This document shows positions 54,614-64,000 of a stretch of 64,000 bases of DNA, piece after piece. The translations under genes and the position numbers were made by a program. The first letter of the stretch is position 1, and each line of letters starts with the position of its first letter. The notes under the pieces were generated by a model that was given only the letters and a program-made list of their open reading frames with translations, was not told the origin of the DNA and did not search any database. Source of the stretch: Ampullaceana balthica. Its lineage: Eukaryota > Mollusca > Gastropoda > Lymnaeidae. The DNA lies in assembly GCA_944989445.1 (NCBI GenBank), contig CALYLW010000325.1:277830-341829 (forward strand). Direction: 5' to 3'.

Positions 54614-55690
54614 CTATGTGGGGGAGGGGAAGAATATAAAAAAATGTATTTGTTATTAAAAACTTAACACATATTTGTTTATTTATTTCTTGTTTTTGGC
54701 ATTTACTTTCTAAAAGTCAAAATTTCTATTTTATTTTACAAAATGGAAAGTAAACCAAAAAAAAGTATAAGAGATGAATGAAGTTAAACCCTTCACCCCA
54801 TTTACACAAACAGATGTATTTTGTGAAAATTGTATCTTTAACTTTAAGTGTAAGGAGCTTATAAACATTTAACTCCTAACAAATTTTCCATTTCAGTTTA
54901 TTTTTACCTGGTATTAAATTTAAATTAAGTTTTAAATAAATTTAAATGTTTAATTACCTCATTCACTGATGGACTTCGTTCGTTAAAATTTGATATACAT
55001 TTACTAAAACAATATTCTGTTATTGTGTTGTAGAGGGTGAGAAAATCTCTTAACTGAAAAGAATAAAAACGTGTCAACTGGAATCATTCATAATATGATT
55101 ATTCTTTAAGAAAAATAAATACATGATACAATAAGAATAGCTATGTAATGATTGTTATGGCTATTCTAGAAAATACTTATGTTTAATTAATTCTGAGCAT
55201 TCCCACTTCCAAAGACTTATTAATGTTCTACATCATATACCACCTACTCTACCTCATCAACATTGACCCACCAACCTCACACCACTAGCACCACCCCTCC
55301 ACTCAAGCCATCCCCCTAAAGCATACATAGTTCTACCCAAACATTTTCATAATTTTACTACTAATTTATGATCATTATTACACCCTGTAAGTCACATGAC
55401 AATGTTCCTAGAGCAGATGAAATATTTGCATACTGATTTCTCACTTGCTAAGAGTATATATATTAATCATCATATGTAAATTAAATATTTTTCTTTGTTT
55501 TATATTTTATGTCATAAGAGTATTAAGAGTCCAATAAAAAGAAGAAGAAGTATGTAGTCTTTTTTAAATCCAATAAATATATGATAAATATGTGATGACT
55601 CTTTCTCAAGCCTCCTTGTATGCACTTTAAAAAACAAAATCACATACTTACACTTCTCTGATGGGCTTCATTTGCTAAAGTATTTGCCAT
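54272..55690 (-). CDS. TIMM10B: Mitochondrial small Tim chaperone, TIMM10B (Tim9b/Tim10b) type, three exons
   Basis: Small Tim proteins escort hydrophobic precursors across the mitochondrial intermembrane space; TIMM10B docks the Tim9-Tim10 chaperone on the TIM22 insertase (family knowledge). Seen here: three exons, 477 nt, 158 residues, GT-AG junctions in phase 0. It starts MANTLANEAHQRS, continues LRDFLTLYNTITEYCFSKC, and carries the twin CX3C motif CFSKC...CVETC, with 15 residues between the inner cysteines. RDFLxxYNxxTExCF is closest to TIMM10B (human LRDFLLVYNRMTELCFQRC) rather than TIMM9. From about residue 75 a Glu/Ala/Gln-rich helical stretch and a Ser/Pro-rich tail make it about 55 residues longer than human TIMM10B. 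No N-terminal presequence is visible, as expected for this family. It converges on INF2. Confidence 0.9.
54958..55053 (-). CDS. TIMM10B: TIMM10B exon 2 (residues 14-45)
   Basis: 96 nt between acceptor cttttcag and donor AATGAG|GTAATT (read on the minus strand). Encodes LRDFLTLYNTITEYCFSKC and NFNERSPSVNE, with the first CX3C pair. Confidence 0.9.
55652..55690 (-). CDS. TIMM10B: TIMM10B exon 1 (residues 1-13)
   Basis: ATG at 55690 reading leftwards, 39 nt, MANTLANEAHQRS, then the consensus donor AGT|GTAAGT. Too short to be seen as a free ORF; supported by the downstream frame and by the strong donor. Confidence 0.8.
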
Positions 55691-55889
55691 TTTACAGTTT
55701 AGTGGTGCTATCTGTAATGTTCACTTTATACCTGGAGTGAAAAATTAAAGGAATTTTTTTTTATACTTTCGCAAAGCTTATCATAGTAAAGGAGAAGCAG
55801 GACATTTAAAGAGCATACTTTTTCTAATCCAAGTGCTTTTAATTGTAATACTTTGGTTGATCTAAAAAAGACTATTATCATCTTATCAA

Positions 55890-56240
55890 ATGGAAATTTA
55901 TCTGGTGTCTACAGAGCAAAGTAGTAATCATACATAAAGCAATTAATTCTAATTTAGAAATACAACACAAAGGTAACGTAATACAACCCTCAGATAGACA
56001 TAAGGATAAAAACACCTTTCTTATTCCGTATGCAAGAACAAACACATACAAGTTTTCCTTCTTCCCGTCCGGAATTCGGGCGTGGAATGGGTTGCCTGAA
56101 GAATCCAGGAAAACCAAAACTTTATCAACATTTAAATCTCTAATACAAATGCAGGACTAAACACAAACCATAGATAAGCGTAGGACGCAATAATCTTCTG
56201 TATAGAAGGAGCGTCTGTAAACAGATAAGATAAGATAAGA
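55890..56240 (+). pseudogene. LINE 3' end: C-terminus of reverse-transcriptase ORF, UTR and GATAA tail
   Basis: In one frame: IQPSDRHKDKNTFLIPYART, FSFFPSGIRAWNGLPEESRK and a final TFKSLIQMQD then TAA at 56158. SFFPxxIRxWNxLP...FKxxL is the classic C-terminus of CR1/L2-like non-LTR elements. The UTR (gataagcgtaggacgcaata, atcttctgtatagaagg) ends in agataagataagataaga. At least six shorter copies of this UTR are scattered in the window. 5'-truncated and dead. Confidence 0.8.
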
Positions 56241-56765
56241 TCCTATCTATTGTAATAATTGTATACTTCTACTTCTATTGTACTTTTCAATAAAACTCAA
56301 TATTTTATATATATATAACCCACTTTCCAGTCCATGACGGACTATGGGGCAAGTGAAGTAGCATTCACAAGTTTTATTTAGCCACCACTAACGAGCAAGG
56401 GATTGTGTGGCTAGAACAATGCCCCGGGGGCCTTGCCAGCACCGAGAATAGAACCTGTGACACTCTTCTGTCTCGGTTCGGTTTATATATGCATAATTAT
56501 AGAAATTTGCAATAAAAATTTTCAAAAACCTTTAAATGTTTTGTGATGAAAAGATTATTTAGCCAGTATATTAACTGGCAAATTAAGATGCTTTATTGTG
56601 CACCTCGACATGAGCAAGAAGTGGTTTCTATCTTCCCTGGTGTAATTTCAGCCAATGCTCACTGCATGAATGCAGCAAGAAGTCTCAACAGCCTGCAGCC
56701 ACAACTTTCCCTGTCAGAATTGTGCATGGACATTGAGGTGGCTAAATAATTGCACATGTGCAAAG

Positions 56766-56966
56766 GATATGAGCAGTACCAGATTTACATATAAGCTATA
56801 GCTTAGGGCCCCCACTTTCTTGGGGGTCCCCCCTAAAATAAATTGTCACAGTGAGCAATAGTCATATTTGGCACTTATATATAATATCTGGTCTTATAAA
56901 GGGCCCCATGTCTCAAACAGTTAAGGGCTTTATTAAGCTTTATCTAAATCTGGCACTGGATATGAG
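56766..56966. mobile_element. hAT MITE with perfect 8-bp target duplication
   Basis: Element 56774-56958 (185 bp) starts CAGTACCAGATTTACATA and ends TATCTAAATCTGGCACTG, flanked by GATATGAG at 56766-56773 and 56959-56966. The interior has gggcccccactttcttgggg and tataaagggccccatg blocks. Confidence 0.9.
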
Positions 56967-58800
56967 CTCTCAGCACCATGATATCATTGCTCAATTCACT
57001 CTATAGTCATTTCTTAAAAGTTAATCAAGAGTTTTACTAAAATTTAAAGCATAATCAAACATTTTTGTTTTAAATTGAAACTTTAAAAATTATATTGTAA
57101 AAAATCAAATAAATTAACATGAATAAGTTGAATAACTTAAGTATGCTTAAGTTAAAAGTACTATTATTCTTAATATTAAATAAATATGCCCATACGACCA
57201 TTGAAGTAATCTCTTCACAGAAACATTGCAAACTATTTCAATGAACACACGGAACCAGATTCTAGAATGATCAATACTTTCAAACAATGATTATGAATAA
57301 TGGAGAAGAAGGTACTTTAACTCGGTTATTGGTAACAAGTTGGTGAGGCATATTGAATTATATATTATATTAATTTTATTAATAATATCAATATGAAACA
57401 GCAATATGTATTATATCGTAATATTTTAGTATACTAGACTCAGAGTCTGACTAGACATAAGCCGCAAAATTTTGGTGGTGGGAAGGAAACACTTATACTT
57501 AAAACTAAGTTATAAGTTTCCTTGACAAAACATACATTCAGATAAGGCAATGGCTATACATTTGGTGACGAGATTAATAGAATTGGGGCTATCTGTCCGG
57601 CAATCGGATTGGGGCTATCTGTCAGGCAATCGGACAAGTAGAAGGAAGGGGAAGGCGGGGTATAGTTCCTGTAACCTGAGGACATGTAGCCATGTTACTG
57701 ATCTATTTAAGATCTCATGCCATGTTTCTTTTCTTTCCAAATTGTATACAGTCCTTAAATTCTGTTTCAGAAATAGCTGGATAAATTGATATTTTTGTTT
57801 ATTATTTAGAATTGTCCATTTTACTGCTTTCATATTAATAAATTTTGAATGCAAAAAAAAAGATTTGCTGAATTTAACATGGTTCTGCTTGAAAAAAAAT
57901 GCATGTATAATTGAAAGTAGTCATTACAATTTAAAATATGTAACTTTTGTTTGGCTATCAAAAGTGTGTTTGCTGTGTTAACAGATATTTTTCTTTTACT
58001 TAGAAATTTGCTTTGTTACTGGTATAAAGAAAATTTGAATGCATAAAATTTAAATGCAGTATCTACAACATGTCAATGTCCAATATTGAGATTTACAACT
58101 AAAATCTTTAAGTAGGTAGTGTCCTAATTGGGCTCAATCTGTATTAAAAAAATACTAAACTTTTGATTTTTTAAAAACAAAATACTGTTTCCCACCACCA
58201 TTTTATTTAAAGAAAAAAATCTTTATTTGGATGCTGAGTCAAAAGGATTAAACCCTCAACCGACAGGTTAAACCGTGAAGCAAGTGAAATTACATGCCTG
58301 ACCAAAGAATAAATGCCACTTTTATTGCGGCAAACTGGCGCAGTGGTCATCTGATTGCCGACCGGACAGAAAAGATAGACGCCAGTTTGTCAGTTCGGTC
58401 GCTAATGAGACATGCAGTCATGTAGGCATTTTGTTCAAATAATGACAATTAATTCTAACTTTTGGGAAATTTCTTTTGGTTTTTCATTGAAAACAGCGAT
58501 ACAGCCATTTATTACCTTGAAACATTGGTTCCTTAATTTATATAAATAGTGGCATAGTGGTAATTAATATTAGTTGTTAAGAAGATTTTGTGTCCATTAT
58601 GACTTATGATTATCATTAACTCAAAATGTCACCATGTCATATCATATATGAATATGTAGTTTGTGTGTACTAGTTAATAGTTAATAGCATAACCAGTTTG
58701 GCCTACTACTACTTATATTATAACTACACTAGTGAATATTTAAACAGTAAACAGTGTAATAAAACAGTGACTTTGATTTTTGTATAGTCAGTCAATCATC
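56967..58800. other. Intergenic, no gene recognised
   Basis: AT-rich. A direct repeat (ttggggctatctgtccggca / ttggggctatctgtcaggca) lies at about 57584-57632, and a hairpin-forming caaactggcg...cgccagtttg at about 58330-58402. ORFs at 57550-57854 show no recognisable domain. Confidence 0.5.
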
Positions 58801-58805
58801 AATGA

Positions 58806-59456
58806 TGAGTAGGGATAATCCTGCAGTTTCAACACGTATATTATTTCAAAGCGAAATTTAATTTTTTCTTGAGAACTTACGTTTTTAATTTATTAAATGC
58901 ATTATTATATGTTTTATTTCAGCTATTACAGCGCTAATTTGTAAGTCTTTTTAATTTCTAAGGCATTTTTTCGGCTCTATATAATACATAATCTGGTCAC
59001 AATATGTCCATTTTGTTTACCTAGCCAGATGTTTTTTACCTGGCTCGACCCATGCTAAAATAAATTTACTGAATGAAAATGTTTTTTAAAAGGTATTTTT
59101 CATCTATTTTAATGTTCGCAGAAGATAAATAAATATTTAAAAGACAATTTCATTTTTTTATTTCTTTACTAGATGTTTGATTCTTATTTTGTTTGTTTGA
59201 AAGTGAGAAATTTCCATTTGGCATCTTACTATGACAACTCGGCAAGTAGATTACTACATAAACAAAATGGATGTTTCCCACTCCGATTATGTAGCTTTTA
59301 AGGGCTGAAAAAAGCCTTAGAAATTAATAAAACTTACAAATTAGTGCTATAATAGCTAAAATATATATATTTATATATTAAAAACTTAAGTTCTCACGAG
59401 AAAATTAAATTTCGCTGTGAAATAGTATACGTGTAGAAACTGCAGGATTACCGAGT
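58806..59456. mobile_element. Long inverted-repeat (foldback-like) element
   Basis: Left arm begins gagtagggataatcctgcag and contains cgaaatttaattttttcttg, ctattacagcgctaatttgt and atgtccattttgtttac; the right arm (about 59225-59456) carries the complement of the same blocks in reverse order and ends ctgcaggattaccgagtag. Arms of roughly 230-250 bases flank about 170 bases of unique sequence. No ORF. Confidence 0.75.
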
Positions 59457-59604
59457 AGCCACTAGCTTAGTAAATTAAACTTAGATTAGTCTTAGTTTTG
59501 TTTAGTCTTCTTTATACTATTATCTCATTCATTGTCATTTCTATTAAATAGTACTAGTACTCAAGGCTATTGTCAATAGTATCAGTATTTTCTTTCATTT
59601 CCCA

Positions 59605-60069
59605 AAAGAGTGCTTCAATGCATTGGAAAATATTAAACAAGCATTCAGAAAGAAACCCATCTTAGTTACACCTAAATGGGACAAACCGTTCATCGTTGCT
59701 ACTGATGCATCATCTATTGCAGTAGGAGCCAGCCTCATGCAAGAACATGAAGGTATACTACATCCAATTCAATACCTGAGCAGAAATTTGACAAAAACAG
59801 AACGCAACTACAGCACCATAGAAAGAGAATGCTTGGCCATAGTGGGCTCTACAAAAACTACAAAAATACCTTCTGGGCAGAACATTCACTTTACTTACAG
59901 ACCACAAACCACTTGTGGCATTCAATAAAAAGAGAATAAGCAATGCAAAGATTAACAGATGGGCGATGCTATTAGCGATTAAAAATTTGACATTAAATCT
60001 GTCAAAGGAAAAGACAATGTGATTGCAGACATTTTAAGTAGAATGATTTCAAATACGGACATTATGTGA
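59605..60069 (+). pseudogene. Ty3/gypsy-type LTR retrotransposon: reverse transcriptase-RNase H junction
   Basis: KPFIVATDASSIAVGASLMQ (first catalytic Asp of RNase H), HPIQYLSRNLTKTERNYSTI and ERECLAIV are clear gypsy-type RNase H motifs. Beyond 59850 the frame shifts (a piece equivalent to the TDHKPL motif and then SNAKINRWAMLL in other frames), and stops follow near the ADILSR-like end. No LTRs seen. Only a short decayed fragment of the polyprotein remains. Confidence 0.78.
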
Positions 60070-60611
60070 ATTCAAAAACAAGAAAACCAGAGACAGTTTT
60101 AAGAATATTATTATTTGCAGGATACAGGACAACCTAGTGTGTGAATTCCACTGGAGGATATATTTAGTAGTACAGATTATGATTGATAAAATACATTTCA
60201 ATGGCACAACATTACAAATATATTAAAATTTTAGTTTTATTATTTCAGTGCAAGCAAACTAATGATGTCGTCGCACAGATTGTCATTTCAGATTGTTATG
60301 TCTGAACTCATATTATTTTCATTATGAACATTTAGAATTTAGAGTAATTGATTATCTAACATGTATTTTGTGTTATACCAGAGCATACAACATAGTTGTC
60401 AAAAAGACAAGAATTTATTAATTAAGTCGTATAAGACGTTCCCCCTCCCCTTAGACCCCACCCCTGGTTTTTAAAACAGTAAGTGTAATTCAAACATTAT
60501 TCAAGGGAAGCAACTCTCGACCAGCAATTGGTAGCGACTAGTAGCGTCGATGTGACGTCACGGTCGGACAAGTCTGAATCAGCCATATATTGTAATTGTA
60601 ATTAGTATTAA

Positions 60612-60795
60612 TTAGGACCCATCTCTTGTCTGATCTTATCACAGAACCTCCTTTTATTTATGCAAAATACTATACAGAAGATTATTGCGTTCTAAATTTT
60701 CTACCTATGACCTATGCCTATGGCTATGGCCCATGGCCATGGCCTATGGCTATGGTCCATGGTTTGTGTCTAGTCCTGCATTCTTATTACAGTTT
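60612..60795 (-). mobile_element. LINE 3'-UTR remnant with expanded CCATAGGC/CCATGG repeat
   Basis: Reverse copy of the 56155-56240 LINE end (tatacagaagattattgcgt; gtgtctagtcctgcattctt). The accatag step that is single in other copies is expanded here to a run of ctatggctatggcccatggc type. Confidence 0.65.
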
Positions 60796-61527
60796 AAAAT
60801 TAAAATGTTGATTAAGTGTTGGTTTTCCTGATTTCTCTCAGGCTAATTGACAAATTCAATCAAATTGAAATGAAAATGTACAAATTTACCAGTACTTGCC
60901 AGTACTGAGACTTAATCTTATGCTTTATTATTTATTTTACACTTTACTTAAGGACTAAATTGACTAAAGTTGTCTAAAGTCTAAAGTAAAAAAAGTTAAA
61001 GTTTTACAATTTACTATGCTGCAAATTTATAAGTATTTGTTCTTCCGAGCACTAATACCAATTATTTTGCTTTAGAATTACTATTCCTGTTAATAACACT
61101 CACTGTTAAGGAGCCACCAAGTAGATTAAGTTGATCACATTTATTATGATTTGGATTTACTGTTTACACTGAAAAGGATTTTACAACATTCAACATGCTT
61201 ATCCTGTTTATAAGATGGGGTCAAGGTTAAATATTAAAAACTTCTGGACTGGATTATATTTTGATATATTTTTTTAAAATCTTAATTATATGAAACGAAA
61301 AAACAATCGACTTCAATTTATTATTATTATAATATAATTATATTAAAATTAATTTTCAATTTAAAATATTCCCAGTGAACTTATTTTTTAACAAATGGCT
61401 TCAGGAAAGAAGTAACATGTCACTCTGAGTCAGAGTAATGAAAGTGAATTCAATGACAACAAAGTTTATTTTAAAGCTAGATTAACTAAGATTATACTGT
61501 TTTTTTTTCTATATAATGTACATCTTA

Positions 61528-61598
61528 GGGGCCGTCCATAAATAACATCACGCACGTAGGAAAAAAAAGGGGGGGGGGTCACACTGTGACTCACACAC
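61528..61598 (+). mobile_element. PIF/Harbinger-like MITE, left-end fragment P4
   Basis: TTA followed by ggggccgtccataaataaca and a G-run; the right end is missing and a CAGTGGCATAGC end begins at about 61600. Confidence 0.6.
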
Positions 61599-61699
61599 AG
61601 TGGCATAGCAACGGGTTGGCCTCGGGGCAGTTGCCAAGGGCGCCAGCTCAAAAGGGCACCACTAAATGTTTAATTTTAAAATTTGTATTTAAATAAATA

Positions 61700-62339
61700 C
61701 AGTCGGACCTCTCTAAGTTGAACTCAAAAGGACCCGTACAAAAAATCGGCTTACGGAGTTTTTGAGTTAAGGGAAAATGGCGTAATAGGCGCCGATTAAT
61801 CAAGGACAATGTAGATATTGAGAGGATGGGGGAACAGTCAGTAGGCTTGTCAGGAACGAGAGGCGGTGTCTATGTTTCATATGAAAGGAAGCCAACTTGC
61901 TTTGACATGTCGACACAAGCCCGTGAGAGGAGACACCTTCCCTCCCCTCCCCCACTTTACTCCCCTTCACAGTGGGATTGGGGGAGTAAGATTTTTCTTT
62001 TTAAAAAGAGTCACAGCATGCAGCAAAGGGACGCGAATTAGTTACCACTCCTTTTTCTTTTCTTTGTAATTTGTTGTACTTGCAAGGGTCGCTTAATCCC
62101 TCGTGGAATGCACTAAGATAAGATTTTACGTCCATTTACTTTGCTATACGGAACACGTGTTCTGAAATCTCACTTCAGAATAATAACCCAAACGCCTTGG
62201 AAAATTCAACTCAGAGAGGTTGAAAGCCAAAAATCTTGGAGTTAAGGAGATCTAAAATACATTAGGCCGGGACCTCACAAGTAATTCGATATAAGGGAGG
62301 CTTTCGACTATTGAAGTTCGACTTAGCGAGGTCTGACTG
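61700..62339. mobile_element. pogo/Tigger-like nonautonomous element
   Basis: Left end cagtcggacctctctaagtt and right end cgacttagcgaggtctgact(g) are imperfect inverted repeats of the CAGTNNNACCTCGCTAAGT kind known from Tigger/pogo transposons. A second similar end (ctcagagaggttgaaagcc) lies inside at about 62210, so it may be two nested copies. No transposase ORF. A TA precedes the left end; the right flank has CA. Confidence 0.6.
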
Positions 62340-62629
62340 CATTTCACTTTTATCATCGATAACAAAAAAGTGAGTAATTAATTTTATTTAAAGAGAAATT
62401 CAATTATTTTTCCTTAAAAAATGAAAAAAATGAAGACAAAACAAGAAATGTGACGTCAAATCAAAACGCGTGGCCTTAAAGAAAAGTTCCACTTAAATAA
62501 TTGCCTACAATTTATTTAATGACATTTTACATGGCTTCACGCGTGTTATGAGTTACGAACAAATACATTTGTTCCCCTTGTTTTGTCTTTAAGACTGAAA
62601 GTCTAGTAATTTGTAAACAATAAAATGTT

Positions 62630-62733
62630 ATCGATTTTTGCCATCTTTTAAGGTACAAAATTTCGACTTTTTAAAATAAATATCGATTTTTGCCATCATT
62701 TAAGGTACAAAATTTCGACTTTTTAAAATAAAT
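62630..62733. repeat. 52-bp tandem duplication
   Basis: tatcgatttttgccatcttt / tatcgatttttgccatcatt each followed by the same aaggtacaaaatttcgactt block. Confidence 0.9.
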
Positions 62734-62785
62734 ATAATGTCGTAACTTAGATAATACGCCAGTCAATTAATTATTTGAGATGAGC

Positions 62786-62823
62786 CCGTGTTTGGCCCGC
62801 GGGCCGGACTTTGGACACCCATG
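62786..62823 (-). mobile_element. Solo hAT-like end (GGCCCGCGGGCC)
   Basis: ttggcccgcgggccggactt followed by tggacacccatg resembles the hAT end that reads CAnGGGTGTCCAAA on the other strand. No partner end seen. Confidence 0.4.
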
Positions 62824-62989
62824 ACTTTACTTATGTATCACAGTAAAGACAGTAGCAATTATTATAATGATTGTTTATTTTAATTGTTTTATTACTTTAT
62901 TATGATATTAGGATTTTTATTAGTGGTAAAATTAGAATAGCACTTATAAAAAAACAACGAAAGTGACATTCCACATATTTAATGATGTC

Positions 62990-63056
62990 GCAAGACTAGA
63001 CATAACCATTGATAAGCGTAGGATGCAATAATCTTCTGTAACAGATAAAATAAGAT
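62990..63056 (+). mobile_element. LINE 3'-UTR remnant
   Basis: gataagcgtaggatgcaata, atcttctgtaacagataaaa and taagat tail, as at 56172-56240. Confidence 0.65.
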
Positions 63057-63203
63057 GTCGTACTACGTTGGTCAATTCATGGTCACTTATAGTCATAATT
63101 TCATCGCATTTTTTATACTCCCCAAAAATGTATTCATACCAATACTTGATCACACCACACAATTGCCTTATCTATATATACAAAGTCGAAATTATTTATT
63201 AAC

Positions 63204-64000
63204 CACGTTTTATTAACTCGCTTTCGTTCCTGTCCAAAACTCAATTTTTCAAATCTGCCAACGTAAAATTGAACCACTTATGATGGTGCTAGAGATATGA
63301 AAATTTTACCACAGATAGATCTTGGATGAGAATGCATTATTTCAAAATTTTAGAACGATCGAATGTACCGTTCTTAAATTATTGAACTTTTTAGTTTATC
63401 TATATTTTATTATATACTTGCTTTCGTGTCTGTCTGACTGTCTGTCCGCAATTTTTTCAAATTTGCCAACGTAAAATTAAACCACTTCTGGTGGTCCTGG
63501 AGAGCTCAAAATTTTACCACATATAGATCTTGGATGACAATACATTATATTAAAATTTCAGATCGATCGAATGTACCGTAATTAAATTAATGCATTTCTT
63601 AGTTTATCTTTATATAAGCTTCTATACCCGCCTGCCGTAGTTTAATTTCACGTGGCGAATTCACCATGTGACCTCATCGCTTTGTTATTAAACGTTGGGC
63701 GGGCGCTGATGAGGTGTTTGGTAAAATAAATAGAGGTTAAAAAAATATTTTTAAAAACCACGTTTTTATTAGTGGACTGAAAAGAATAAAATAAATAAAG
63801 GTAAAAAAAGTATTTTTAAAAACCACGTCTTTATAAGTGGACTAAAAAGAAGAAAATAATTTAAAACTTATAAGTTCCAGTACTTCGATTTAATATAACT
63901 AAAAACGTGGGGCGGGTGTTTGGTATAAAATTTAAAAATTTCTAATTTAGAAGGCAAAAGAGAGATCTGTAAGTGAGAGAATGAGTGAACCGCATATGTT
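63204..64000 (+). mobile_element. Family-B dispersed repeat, copy 3, runs off the window
   Basis: Opens accacgttttattaactcgc and ttcgttcctgtc, has the caaatctgccaacgtaaaat block twice (63256 and 63459), then gggcgggcgctgatgaggtg, subrepeats with aaccacgtttttattagtgg, and ends ctaaaaacgtggggcgggtg and gagagaatgagtgaaccgca at the window edge. It matches 1867-2783 and both arms at 26045-26692. Confidence 0.65.

Noticed and set aside
1..64000. A new multi-gene biological system
   Set aside because: I looked for clustered unknown genes, conserved small ORFs and unusual RNA-like structures. Only two host genes, both of known families, can be supported; the rest is repeat-derived.

Overview
This window is eukaryotic and almost certainly from a mollusc, most likely a heterobranch gastropod. 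It has intron-rich genes with GT-AG splice sites, a low gene density, and a heavy load of transposon debris and minisatellites. The snail assignment is inference: it rests on the look of the LINE 3' ends (a (GATAA)n-type tail) and other repeats, not on a search.

Layout. About 1-20.1 kb holds no recognisable host gene: LINE and hAT remnants, small inverted-repeat elements (MITEs) and large minisatellites (29-bp units at 5.7-7.0 kb, 31-bp units at 15.06-15.87 kb). From 20,232 to 52,211 on the + strand lies one gene, an inverted formin 2 (INF2)-type formin. I rebuilt it as 18 coding exons, 3,153 nt and 1,050 residues; all 17 junctions keep frame. Exons 1-7 encode the N-terminal inhibitory armadillo region, exon 8 the proline-rich FH1, exons 8-17 the actin-nucleating FH2, and exon 18 a WH2/DAD-like tail. 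Its introns, especially the 12-kb intron 2, are full of minisatellites and MITEs. Convergent to it on the - strand at 54,272-55,690 is a three-exon gene for a small Tim chaperone with a twin CX3C motif (TIMM10B type, 158 residues), which acts in the mitochondrial intermembrane space. From 55.9 kb to the end there are only transposon remnants: a LINE 3' end, a hAT MITE with perfect target-site duplication, a long inverted repeat, a Ty3/gypsy RNase H fragment, a pogo-like element, and one arm of a repeat that appears head-to-head elsewhere in the window.

The two genes have no evident functional link beyond tail-to-tail placement. INF2 formins remodel actin, including at ER-mitochondria contacts in vertebrates; Tim10b guides membrane proteins to the TIM22 complex. 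I see no operon, CRISPR array, rRNA or intact tRNA, and no convincing new biological system. The most useful leads are the INF2 microexon, the acidic insert in its N-terminal domain, the long tail of the Tim protein, a hAT MITE family with nnnTAnnn target sites, and the palindromic repeat that should continue past base 64,000.
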